Shown one piece after another: positions 32,942-41,513 of a stretch of DNA of 64,000 bases (positions within the stretch are counted from its first letter, which is position 1; each line of letters starts with the position of its first letter). This stretch comes from Flavobacterium orientale. Lineage in GTDB: Bacteria; Bacteroidota; Bacteroidia; Flavobacteriales; Flavobacteriaceae. Location: positions 186,624 through 250,623 of the forward strand of contig NZ_BMFG01000002.1 of the NCBI RefSeq assembly GCF_014638005.1. The letters are read 5' to 3'. A program made the translations under genes and the position numbers. The notes beneath the pieces are model-generated. The model was not told where the DNA came from. It saw only the letters and a program-made list of their open reading frames with translations, and did no database searches.

Positions 32942-35900
32942 TTAATAAAACCCGAGCATATTCCTGTTTTCAAAATCGGATTCAATTTTGCCAAATGAAG
33001 CTCGAACGCGTTTTTTGTGTATTGATTCATCTATCATTTCTATCATTAACGAAGGGATAAGTTCATCATCCACCAATTGTTTTTGAATAGGACTAAAATA
33101 AGCTTTTGGGTTACACTTGTTGTTTTTATCTAAAACAAAAGCTATACAAAGCAATTTCTCAGTTTGCATGTTATAATAGTTATTGTCATCTTCTTTTGAA
33201 GGAATCATTTTATAAAACCAATAGCCAATTTCTTTGTTTTCAAATTCCAGAGTTTTTTTCTCTAAAAACACTAATTCCTCTTTTTTTGCATTCACTTTAT
33301 CCAAATGAATTATTGCGGCTTCAATCAATTGCTCATCGGTAATACTTTCCAGAATTTGAAATTCTTTTGCATCATACAACATTTGATAAGAAGCAAATAG
33401 TGTTTGTTTATTTGAAAGTAAATTTTCAACGAATTGTTTGTCAATTGTTGTTTTGTTTTTTAGTTCTATGTTTAGTATTTCCAACTGAATCGGTTCTATA
33501 TTTAAAGCAACAATTTTAGAAATTAGAGCTTCAAAATCTTTTTCTTTTTTGAAAGGATAAATCAATTGAATGTATTTTTTTAAATCGCCACTAACCGATT
33601 CCGAATCATCATACATTTCATCATCGCTGGTTTTTTTAGATTTCCAACCCGCCACTCTTTTGTATTCTAATTTGGCATTGGTTAAAATCATTTTTTTATA
33701 TGATTTTAATTTTTTAGGTTGTATCATGTTTTTGTTCAACAAAGCTGCACAAAAAGAAATAACGGGTTCGTGATATTCAGGAATGCTATAAAATTGAAAG
33801 ATATCGGGAAACAAAACCTGACTGTTTTCCAAGTCTTTTTGAAACAATCCCATCAAGTTAATGATTTCAAATTTATTGGTTGATAATGGCAAATCATGAA
33901 CTAAAAGTTCAAGAATTTTTTCATAAGCCTTTTTTGACTTTTGATGTGCCAAACCTTTTAAAATCGAAAGTTGTAATTGTGTACTAATTTCGTCTCTCTT
34001 ATAATTTTTCTCTAAAAAGGTGATAACCGCAGGATCTTTTAAATGACCTATTTTTTCATAAAGAGCGGCCAAAGTTTCAACTTCATCCGTATTAAATTCA
34101 AACTGATTTATGAATTCTTGTAATGTGTTTATTTCTTCTTTTTGAATTTTAAGAAAGGCAATCGATTTTAATGCCGAATAGCGAATGCTGTCATGTGGAC
34201 TCTTGGCATCTTCAATAAAATCTTTGAGTTTGGGTTCATACAATGAATGTTGAAAAACGGTATCTGTTGGTGAAAATGACTGATATACTTTTTCAATAAA
34301 CGGATCGTCATTTTGATAGTTTTTTGGAACAATTGTTTTGAGTTGGTAGGTAATACCATCTTTAAAAATGGCTTTTAATTTTATTGCTTGTTGCGACGTT
34401 GCTTTTGAAATCAGAGCGTCATAGGTTATTTGACCTGATTCAGTATTCTTGTCTGTGTTTTCAGAAATAATGGTTAATTGTGAAGCTTTCTTTTTTGAAT
34501 TATAACCCAAACCCAATTCGGTTTCCCATTTTGAATTGAAATAGGCAACATCATTCGAATCATAAAAACCCCATTCCTCATCTTCATAAAAATCTTCCAT
34601 TACGATTTCGTTTTCACCAAATCCCAAGTCATTATTTTTTTGAAATATTTTTTTAAATTGAAACAAAGTAGAGTCGGCATTTTTTTCAAATTCATATTTA
34701 TGAAATTTGTAATAATCTAAATTAATGGTTTTTCCACTGGCCGATTTTATAGCAACACTATTGGATTGGCTTTTAAAATGATTTGTTTTTTTTCCTTTTT
34801 TATTTGTTGCTTTTTTGTGGTTTTTTAGAAATAAAATTTCATTTTGTTTCTTTGGAATTTCAACTTGAAAGTGACCCGTACTGTCATTTAAAACTTCAAA
34901 TTCTTCAGAGATTGTTAGAGGTTTAAATTCAAAAGAGTTTAAAAATTGCGTTGCTTTTTTCGGACTTGCGTTCACCGCTCCCAAAAGATAATAGCTACTT
35001 CCATTTAACAAAGTTTTGAGCTGAATAGGTTGTTCGTATAAAATGGATTTTGAATGATAGCTTTTTTCCGATTTTGCCACTTCGCTAAAATCTTCCGTTG
35101 CGTCATATTGGGTATAAAATTCTTCTTGAATTCGCTTCAATTCATAGGCCGTTTCTTCAAGAACGGACTTGTCATTTAAATGTCTTTCAATAATAAAGTA
35201 ATAGGCGTTTTCTTCTTTGTCAAAGGCATAAATTTCAATGTCTTCATGTTTTGCTTGGTTGTTTTGGTTGCCATAAATAATGTGATAATCAGGAATTGAA
35301 ACTTCAAAAGCCCCCTTTTTAGGAACTATGTTTTGCCATTGGTTAGTTGCGTTGCGTAATTTGATTTTTGAAAAAACCTCATTTTCATATTGATTCACAT
35401 AATCACCGTTTCCAATCATGTTAATGCTGATAATTTCTAACGGTGTGACATAGAAGCGATACCTTTGATCGTTTCCTGTTTTGGTTCGGTTTTTAATGTC
35501 GTATGCCACAAAGTTTTTGTCTTCAAAAAACTTTTTCTCGATGATATTTCCAGGAATATTTTCGTAGAATAAACTATCAAGCGATGTATGCGAGATATGC
35601 TGTTTCTTCTTTTTTAAGAAATTCAATAATAGCGAACGTTTAACATTTATATAGCCGCCATTAGCCAAATCCGGACTGTTATAGTCTTCTTTTGAAGGAA
35701 TTATCATGGAGTACATTGGAAGCGATAAAAAACCATCATTAGAAACTTTTGTTTCCATGAAAGGGTTTGTAAAATATTTATCGATTTGTTTTTTTATCGT
35801 TTTTCCTTTTTCAGTATAATTGTCAAAAACGGGAGTTACAGTATAACCTTTGCTGCGAAGCATTTCGATGACCCCTTTTTTTCCGGGTAAATGAGCGGCA

Positions 35901-36658
35901 CCAATAGCAGCAAATAAACTTCCTTTTTTTACAATTGAGTCAATGCTTCTCACCATATTGTAATTTCTTTTATAAAGCATTCCTTCTAAAAAAGGTTCTG
36001 GTGATGAAAGTGTCAATAAAGAATCAATCATATCCAAATCTTTATCTCTGTAAAAATCGGAGAGTGCTTCTTCAAAAGTTTTGTTTCTGAGAATACGGGT
36101 TATCTTTTGGATATTCTCCTCTTTTGGCATGGCGTCATCATAATCAATATTCATGACCAACATCATTGATTCTTTGGCATCCTCCAAACCAATAGTTTTT
36201 TTGTTGTATTTTTTGCCGGTTTGATAAATGAACATGTCCAAATAGGTTTCTTCCTGAAAATCTTTTCCGTGTTCGTTGGTTCTGAATAATAAATTATCCA
36301 TCGTGTAATTTTGAGCACGAAACAATTCTATTAAACCTCTTTTGTCTAGTGGTTTTAAATAAAATTGTTGGTAAAATTTAGTGTAATAATTGTAATTTTC
36401 ATTTGGTAAAAGATCATAAAGTTCTGACCAACTGCTAGGTTCGCTTTCGTTTGCTACATAATCAGATTCCAGCAAATGTTTGAAAAAAGCATCCGATAAA
36501 TGATAGGATATCTTTTCACTTACATGCATAGAGCCATATAAATAGGAGTTTTTAGTGACACCGTTACCGGAAATTTCCCAAAGTAAACTTTGGTATTTTT
36601 TGGATTGTGCCGTTACTATAAAGGGTACAATTAAAAGCAGGAAGATTATTTTTTTCAA
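32942..36658 (-). CDS. very long TraB/GumN-family secreted protein
   Basis: A 1238-residue protein. A signal peptide (ending FIVTAQ) is followed by a TraB/GumN domain (about residues 25-290): [21 protein letters not shown], then the [13 protein letters not shown] and [14 protein letters not shown] segments. TraB/GumN proteins are usually 290-350 residues. The remaining 900 residues include about 500 residues of beta-rich sequence, then an alpha-helical region from about residue 830 that looks like HEAT-type repeats. The start is TTG at 36658, because the upstream ATG is in another frame and the signal peptide begins right there. The function is unknown; TraB/GumN relatives have been proposed to be metalloproteases. 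Confidence 0.85.
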   Translation of the reverse strand: MKKIIFLLLIVPFIVTAQSKKYQSLLWEISGNGVTKNSYLYGSMHVSEKISYHLSDAFFKHLLESDYVANESEPSSWSELYDLLPNENYNYYTKFYQQFYLKPLDKRGLIELFRAQNYTMDNLLFRTNEHGKDFQEETYLDMFIYQTGKKYNKKTIGLEDAKESMMLVMNIDYDDAMPKEENIQKITRILRNKTFEEALSDFYRDKDLDMIDSLLTLSSPEPFLEGMLYKRNYNMVRSIDSIVKKGSLFAAIGAAHLPGKKGVIEMLRSKGYTVTPVFDNYTEKGKTIKKQIDKYFTNPFMETKVSNDGFLSLPMYSMIIPSKEDYNSPDLANGGYINVKRSLLLNFLKKKKQHISHTSLDSLFYENIPGNIIEKKFFEDKNFVAYDIKNRTKTGNDQRYRFYVTPLEIISINMIGNGDYVNQYENEVFSKIKLRNATNQWQNIVPKKGAFEVSIPDYHIIYGNQNNQAKHEDIEIYAFDKEENAYYFIIERHLNDKSVLEETAYELKRIQEEFYTQYDATEDFSEVAKSEKSYHSKSILYEQPIQLKTLLNGSSYYLLGAVNASPKKATQFLNSFEFKPLTISEEFEVLNDSTGHFQVEIPKKQNEILFLKNHKKATNKKGKKTNHFKSQSNSVAIKSASGKTINLDYYKFHKYEFEKNADSTLFQFKKIFQKNNDLGFGENEIVMEDFYEDEEWGFYDSNDVAYFNSKWETELGLGYNSKKKASQLTIISENTDKNTESGQITYDALISKATSQQAIKLKAIFKDGITYQLKTIVPKNYQNDDPFIEKVYQSFSPTDTVFQHSLYEPKLKDFIEDAKSPHDSIRYSALKSIAFLKIQKEEINTLQEFINQFEFNTDEVETLAALYEKIGHLKDPAVITFLEKNYKRDEISTQLQLSILKGLAHQKSKKAYEKILELLVHDLPLSTNKFEIINLMGLFQKDLENSQVLFPDIFQFYSIPEYHEPVISFCAALLNKNMIQPKKLKSYKKMILTNAKLEYKRVAGWKSKKTSDDEMYDDSESVSGDLKKYIQLIYPFKKEKDFEALISKIVALNIEPIQLEILNIELKNKTTIDKQFVENLLSNKQTLFASYQMLYDAKEFQILESITDEQLIEAAIIHLDKVNAKKEELVFLEKKTLEFENKEIGYWFYKMIPSKEDDNNYYNMQTEKLLCIAFVLDKNNKCNPKAYFSPIQKQLVDDELIPSLMIEMIDESIHKKRVRASFGKIESDFENRNMLGFY

Positions 36659-36684
36659 AACATTTTATTTTTTAGAGCTAATTT

Positions 36685-36692
36685 CAAATATA
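36685..36692 (-). promoter_or_regulatory. TraB/GumN gene -7 promoter box
   Basis: TATATTTG on the minus strand, 26 nt before the TTG start. Confidence 0.55.
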
Positions 36693-36781
36693 AAAGAAAT
36701 AGGTAATATAAATGAAAATTATATCATAAAATTATTTTAAAGAAATTGGAGTTGATTTTAGTTTTAGAAGTTATATAAAAT

Positions 36782-36811
36782 AAAAAAACCCCAATAAAAT
36801 TGAGGTTTTGT
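36782..36811 (-). terminator. terminator after tsf
   Basis: On the minus strand AACCTCAAT and ATTGGGGTT (one G-T pair) with a short loop, then T7. Confidence 0.85.
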
Positions 36812-36842
36812 ATATGGAATTTGAATCGAGTTTAGGATTATG

Positions 36843-37805
36843 CTATCCTAAAGCAACTCTTTTGAAACCTGTAATTTCAACGTTGAATCCTTTTACGTAA
36901 TCACCAACTTTTTTACTGTCATCTTTGATGAAGTTTTGATCTAGTAAAGCTTTTTCTTGATCTAAAGTTGTGTTGTCAGAAATGAAACGTTGGATTTTTC
37001 CCGGAATGATTTTATCCCAAATTTGCTCTGGTTTACCTTCTGCTTTTAATTCAGCTTTAGCATCTTCTTCAGCTTGTTTGATAACTTCTTCAGTTAATTG
37101 AGAGAAAGAAATATACTTAGGAACATTTTTTAATGTTTTTCCTAAACGTTTTGCTTCTTCATTTTCTTTTTCGATTATAGCAATACGAGCAGCAAGTTCA
37201 GAAGCAACGAAAGCAGGGTCAAAATCTTTGTAAGATAATGTATCAGCTCCCATTGAAGCAACTTGCATAGAGATGTCTTTAGTTAAAACGTCACCATTAG
37301 AAATTGGTTCAGAAATTGCAGTTAATGCAGCAATTTTATTAACGTGAACATAAGATCCAACGAAAGCACCTTCTAAAATTTCAAAACCACCGATTTCGAT
37401 TTTTTCACCGATAACTCCAGTTTGCTCGATTAATTTTTCGGCAACAGTAATTCCGTTGAAATCTGACGCTAAAAATTCTTCTTTAGAAGAGAAGTTGATA
37501 GCTTTTTCAACTAATTGTTTAGCTAAAGTTACAAAAGTTTCATTTTTACCTACGAAATCTGTTTCGCAGTTTAAAGTAATGATAGCTCCTTTAGTTTTGT
37601 CAGCATTTACAAAAGAAACAGCAGCTCCTTCACTTGACTCACGGTCAGAACGGTTAGCAGCAACTTTTTGCCCTTTTTCTCTAAGGATTTGTATAGCTTT
37701 ATCGAAATCTCCCTCAGCTTCAACCAAAGCTTTTTTACAGTCCATCATTCCGGCACCTGTAGTTTGTCTTAATTTATTTACGTCTGCAGCAGTAATTGTT
37801 GCCAT
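36843..37805 (-). CDS. tsf: elongation factor Ts
   Basis: Nucleotide exchange factor for EF-Tu. The N-terminal UBA-like part with TTGAGMMDCKKALVEAEGDFDKA and the core motif NCETDFVGKNE are typical. It is 320 residues long with a Bacteroidota-type longer core. It follows rpsB with a 145-base gap that contains a pair of heptamer arrays but no clear promoter. Confidence 0.97.
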   Translation of the reverse strand: MATITAADVNKLRQTTGAGMMDCKKALVEAEGDFDKAIQILREKGQKVAANRSDRESSEGAAVSFVNADKTKGAIITLNCETDFVGKNETFVTLAKQLVEKAINFSSKEEFLASDFNGITVAEKLIEQTGVIGEKIEIGGFEILEGAFVGSYVHVNKIAALTAISEPISNGDVLTKDISMQVASMGADTLSYKDFDPAFVASELAARIAIIEKENEEAKRLGKTLKNVPKYISFSQLTEEVIKQAEEDAKAELKAEGKPEQIWDKIIPGKIQRFISDNTTLDQEKALLDQNFIKDDSKKVGDYVKGFNVEITGFKRVALG

Positions 37806-37847
37806 TTTGTATCTATTTTTAAGTTTTTAATTTTTTGTAAAAAAACA

Positions 37848-37875
37848 AATTCCAATATTCAAATTCCAAATTCCA
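37848..37875 (-). repeat. heptamer array upstream of tsf, arm 1
   Basis: AATTCCA, ATATTCA, AATTCCA, AATTCCA in one phase on the plus strand. Weaker in-phase units follow. Confidence 0.75.
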
Positions 37876-37912
37876 ATTTTAATAAATCATCAATTTTGAG
37901 AGAGACAATTTT

Positions 37913-37940
37913 TTGGAACTTGGAATTTTTCCTATCGGAA
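37913..37940 (+). repeat. heptamer array upstream of tsf, arm 2 (inverted)
   Basis: TTGGAAC, TTGGAAT, TTTTCCT, ATCGGAA. The first two units are complementary to the AATTCCA units of arm 1, so a hairpin is possible between rpsB and tsf. Confidence 0.7.
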
Positions 37941-37950
37941 TTTAAATTAT

Positions 37951-38757
37951 TTATTCTTCTGAAGTTGTTTTAGCTTCTTCTGCTTCCACTGCTGGAGCAG
38001 CTTCTGTTGCTGCTACTACTTCTTCTACTGTTTCTTCAGTTACAACTGCGTCAGCATCTTTTTCAGATCCTCTTTCAGAATGACCTTCAATGATAGCACC
38101 GGTTACTAAAGATAAGATTTTGTCAATTGATTTAGAAGCATCATCATTTGCAGGAATTACATAATCCACTTCACGAGGATCTGAATTAGTATCAACCATT
38201 GCAAAAACTGGAATGTTTAATTTTTGAGCTTCTTTTACTGCGATGTGTTCCGCTTTGATATCTACTACAAATAATGCAGCAGGTAATCTAGACATGTCAG
38301 CGATAGAACCTAAGTTCTTCTCTAGTTTAGCACGAAGACGATCTACTTGAAGTCTTTCTTTTTTAGAAAGTGTATTAAAAGTGCCATCTTTCTTCATTCT
38401 ATCAATAGAAGCCATTTTTTTAACAGCTTTACGGATAGTCACGAAGTTAGTAAGCATACCACCAGGCCATCTTTCCGTGATATACGGCATGTTCGCTGCA
38501 GCAGCTTTCTCGGCTACGATATCTTTTGCTTGTTTTTTGGTAGCTACGAAAAGTACTTTTCTACCGGAAGCTGCAATTTTTTTCAAGGCTTCGTTAGCCT
38601 CTTCAATTTTAGCAGCAGTTTTATATAGGTTAATGATATGAATACCATTACGTTCCATATAAATGTAAGGAGCCATGTTTGGGTCCCATTTACGAGTCAT
38701 GTGTCCAAAATGAACACCAGCCTCTAGTAAGTCTTTAACTTCAACTTTGTTTGCCAT
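37951..38757 (-). CDS. rpsB: 30S ribosomal protein uS2
   Basis: A 268-residue uS2 with the family segments GVHFGHMTRKWDPNMAPYIY and RWPGGMLTNFVTIR. The last 45 residues are an acidic, Ala/Glu/Thr-rich tail of low complexity, which Bacteroidota uS2 proteins often have. It is transcribed in the order rplM-rpsI-rpsB-tsf, with a 144-base gap from rpsI holding a palindrome. Confidence 0.98.
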   Translation of the reverse strand: MANKVEVKDLLEAGVHFGHMTRKWDPNMAPYIYMERNGIHIINLYKTAAKIEEANEALKKIAASGRKVLFVATKKQAKDIVAEKAAAANMPYITERWPGGMLTNFVTIRKAVKKMASIDRMKKDGTFNTLSKKERLQVDRLRAKLEKNLGSIADMSRLPAALFVVDIKAEHIAVKEAQKLNIPVFAMVDTNSDPREVDYVIPANDDASKSIDKILSLVTGAIIEGHSERGSEKDADAVVTEETVEEVVAATEAAPAVEAEEAKTTSEE

Positions 38758-38841
38758 TTTTGTACTAGTTTACGTTCTGTTGATTAGCAATAATGTAGTA
38801 GCGATTACTCTGGTCTTCATTATTTAGATGCTAAACTAATT

Positions 38842-38858
38842 TTCCGATCGCATCGGAA
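38842..38858 (-). promoter_or_regulatory. palindrome in the rpsB leader
   Basis: TTCCGAT and ATCGGAA around a 3-nt loop, 84 bases before the rpsB ATG. There is no T run, so it is not a terminator; a ribosomal-protein leader element is possible. Confidence 0.4.
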
Positions 38859-38901
38859 TAATAACAACAATAACTTTTTTAATAATAATTTTGTAAATCG
38901 A

Positions 38902-39288
38902 TTAACGTTTAGAGAATTGGAATCTCTTACGAGCTTTCTTCTGTCCAAATTTCTTACGTTCAACCATTCTTGGATCTCTTGTTAGCAATCCTTCTGGTTT
39001 CAAGATAGCTCTGTTTTCAGCTTCTACCTCACACATTGCTCTTGCAATAGCCATTCTCACAGCTTCTGCTTGCCCTGTTGAACCACCACCATGTACATTT
39101 ACTTTTACATCAAAGTTGGTTGCATTTTCTGTCATAGACATTGGTTGCATCACTTTGTACTGTAAAGTAGCTGTAGGGAAGTAGTTTTCAAATTCTCTTT
39201 TGTTTACGGTGATTTTTCCTGTTCCTTCTGAAACATAAACACGTGCCACAGCACATTTTCTTCTACCGATTTTGTGAATAACTCCCAT
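38902..39288 (-). CDS. rpsI: 30S ribosomal protein uS9
   Basis: A 128-residue uS9 with IGRRKCAVARVYV near the start, the HGGGSTGQAEAVRMAIARA segment and the basic tail ending QKKARKRFQFSKR, which contacts the P-site tRNA. Its ATG overlaps the rplM stop in TAATG. Confidence 0.98.
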   Translation of the reverse strand: MGVIHKIGRRKCAVARVYVSEGTGKITVNKREFENYFPTATLQYKVMQPMSMTENATNFDVKVNVHGGGSTGQAEAVRMAIARAMCEVEAENRAILKPEGLLTRDPRMVERKKFGQKKARKRFQFSKR

Positions 39289-39743
39289 TACTTTAGATCG
39301 TTTAAGTTAACGGTTTTTGGTTGTTGAGCAGCATGTTTGTGCTCAGTACCAACATTTACATTTAAATTTCGGAATAATTCGGCACCTAATTTGTTTTTAG
39401 GTAACATTCCTTTTACAGCTTTTTCTACTAAAGTTGCAGGGTTCTTTTGCTGCAGTACTTTAGCGGTCAAGCTTCTTTGTCCACCTGGGTAACCTGTGTG
39501 ACGGATGTACGTTTTGTCATCCAACTTGTTACCAGTCAGGTTGATTTTTTCTGCGTTGATAACGATTACGTTATCTCCACAATCAACGTGCGGGGTATAA
39601 TTTGGTTTGTATTTACCTCTTAATAGCATCGCTACTTTTGAAGCAAAACGACCTAAGTTATGACCCTCAGCATCTACAACAACCCACTGCTTATCTGCGG
39701 TAGCTTTGTTGGCTGAAACTGTCTTGTAGCTTAATGTGTTCAC
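39288..39743 (-). CDS. rplM: 50S ribosomal protein uL13
   Basis: A 151-residue uL13 with WVVVDAEGHNLGRFASKVA, LLRGKYKPNYTPHVDCGDNVIVIN and YPGGQRS. It is the first gene of the uL13-uS9 pair, with a fully matching promoter. A small CCCC/GGGG hairpin sits at the start of the leader. Confidence 0.98.
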   Translation of the reverse strand: MNTLSYKTVSANKATADKQWVVVDAEGHNLGRFASKVAMLLRGKYKPNYTPHVDCGDNVIVINAEKINLTGNKLDDKTYIRHTGYPGGQRSLTAKVLQQKNPATLVEKAVKGMLPKNKLGAELFRNLNVNVGTEHKHAAQQPKTVNLNDLK

Positions 39744-39771
39744 AATAATTTATTTTAATTAAACATTCCAT

Positions 39772-39785
39772 CCCCAATAAAGGGG
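39772..39785 (-). promoter_or_regulatory. short hairpin at the start of the rplM leader
   Basis: CCCC and GGGG around a 6-nt AT-rich loop, overlapping the expected transcription start. A candidate for a ribosomal-protein leader, but the stem is only 4 bp. Confidence 0.3.
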
Positions 39786-39788
39786 TTG

Positions 39789-39819
39789 CAAAAGTACAAT
39801 TAATTATGATAAAACCAAA
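39789..39819 (-). promoter_or_regulatory. rplM-rpsI promoter
   Basis: On the minus strand TTTG (39816-39819), exactly 19 nt, TACTTTTG (39789-39796): a full consensus match. The rest of the 311-base gap up to the LacI gene shows no gene or strong repeat. Confidence 0.78.
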
Positions 39820-40054
39820 TAGCAATTTGAGAATATTTTTTTTAGTGTTTTTAAACCGTTATTTTTATGTAAAATATGTAGTTTTTAGCCACTTATGAAG
39901 GGAATAAAATTGTAAATTATTAAAATAAAAATTGCAATTGTATCTTTTTTTAGCTTGTATATTCTATTTTCTTTCCCGGATGTAGTATTAGTTTATTAAA
40001 ACACCTCAATTTTCGTAGTTTAATTTTATTATTTTTACAACTTAAATTGTTCGT

Positions 40055-41077
40055 ATGAAACCAAAAGTCACATTAAAGCAAATTGCAAAAGATTTAGGAT
40101 TGTCTGTTTCAACTGTTTCAAAAGCGTTGAGCAATAGTCATGAAATTGGAGATGCAACCAAAACCCGTGTTCAGGAATATGCTGTGCTTCAAAAATATAA
40201 GCCCAATACGATGGCTAAAAATTTGAAGAACCAAAGAACGAATACCATTGCAGTAATCATTCCAAATATTTTGAATCCCTTTTTTGCAAAAGTATTTAGT
40301 GGAATTGAAAAAGCCGCGAATGCTAAAGGTTATAATGTTATTACTTATATTTCAAACGAATCCAATAAGAAGGAAAAGCAGGCAATGGATTTGTTGAGTA
40401 ACGGAACGGTTGACGGATTTATACTCTCAGTAGCCCAAGAAACTCAAACTTTACATGATGTTTCTCATTTTAAAGAAACACTTCGTGAAGGATTACCCAT
40501 TGTCATGTTTGATAGAATCATGGAAGAGGTTTCTTGTGATAAAGTGATTGTGGATGATTTTGAATCTTCAGTGGAAGCAGTAAATCATTTAATAAAATTA
40601 GGCTGTAAAAAAATAGCATTGCTATCATGTATTGACAATTTAAGCGTTGGAAAACACAGAGCTTTGGGTTATGAAAAAGCGTTAGAAAACAATAAAATTA
40701 AACCGGATGCTAATTTGATTTTGAAAATAGAAAACCAAGAAGCTTTCGATATTCAATTAAAACAATTGTTGGACATGCGAGAGGTAGATGGCATTTTGGC
40801 TGTTGACGAACATTCATCAACTATGGCGATGAAAATTGCGATTCAGAAAGGCATAAAAATACCGGAAGAATTATGCATAATTGGTTTTGCAGACGGTGTT
40901 TGGTCACGACGATTAACGCCAAGTTTATCCACCATTAGTCAACACGGACCGGAAATTGGTGAAGAAGCAGCTAAACTTTTGATTGAAAAATTAGAAAGCA
41001 AACAAGAATCACCAACATATAAAACTACGGTTGTGAAAACGGAGTTACGACAAAGGGATTCGACAAGGAGGGTTTAG
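40055..41077 (+). CDS. LacI/GalR-family transcriptional regulator
   Basis: A 340-residue repressor-type protein: helix-turn-helix at residues 4-25 (TLKQIAKDLGLSVSTVSKALS), hinge region, then a periplasmic-binding-protein-like ligand domain (TIAVIIPNILNPFFAKVFSGIE ... DGILAVDEHSSTMAMKIA). The ligand is probably a sugar or similar small molecule. No transport or catabolic genes are next to it, so its targets are elsewhere. No clear TAnnTTTG box is seen upstream. Confidence 0.93.
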   Translation: MKPKVTLKQIAKDLGLSVSTVSKALSNSHEIGDATKTRVQEYAVLQKYKPNTMAKNLKNQRTNTIAVIIPNILNPFFAKVFSGIEKAANAKGYNVITYISNESNKKEKQAMDLLSNGTVDGFILSVAQETQTLHDVSHFKETLREGLPIVMFDRIMEEVSCDKVIVDDFESSVEAVNHLIKLGCKKIALLSCIDNLSVGKHRALGYEKALENNKIKPDANLILKIENQEAFDIQLKQLLDMREVDGILAVDEHSSTMAMKIAIQKGIKIPEELCIIGFADGVWSRRLTPSLSTISQHGPEIGEEAAKLLIEKLESKQESPTYKTTVVKTELRQRDSTRRV

Positions 41078-41118
41078 GTTTTATTTGACTGGAATTCGGA
41101 AAAGTTGTTCTTTGTATT

Positions 41119-41436
41119 TTATTCATTTTCTTCTAGAATTTCATTTTTCTTAGATAATTTCTTATTTATAAAATGTGTTAATGAAATTCCACCATAAATT
41201 GAAATTAGTAAGCATAATATTAGATTGTCAAAATCAGTTTTTAAAGAGTGTGCGTTTATTTGATTTTGAATTTGATTGATTTTTGAAATGTCTTCGATTT
41301 GATTTTTTAATAAAATGTTTAAATCAACTTGTTCGTTGTATTTTTCTCTCGCACTTAATGTTAAATAACATAAAAATATTATTAAAACGAGGTTAATAAT
41401 CCAGTTTGAAATTATTAGAAATTTTTTATTCAACAT
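41119..41436 (-). CDS. small membrane protein of unknown function
   Basis: A 105-residue protein with two membrane helices (about residues 8-27 and 71-88) and a soluble middle segment predicted helical (QVDLNILLKNQIEDISKIN). The tail is acidic/basic mixed. I do not recognise the family. It lies convergent to the LacI gene and 77 bases downstream of polA on the same strand. Confidence 0.65.
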   Translation of the reverse strand: MLNKKFLIISNWIINLVLIIFLCYLTLSAREKYNEQVDLNILLKNQIEDISKINQIQNQINAHSLKTDFDNLILCLLISIYGGISLTHFINKKLSKKNEILEENE

Positions 41437-41513
41437 AATTAATATTTATAAATATAATTTTTCAAATTTTTACTTTTTGATCTCCATATTCAAAACTGAA
41501 ACAGACAACTACC

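Noticed and set aside
38842..38858. Terminator between rpsI and rpsB
   Set aside because: The palindrome has no T run on either side, so it was kept only as a possible leader element.
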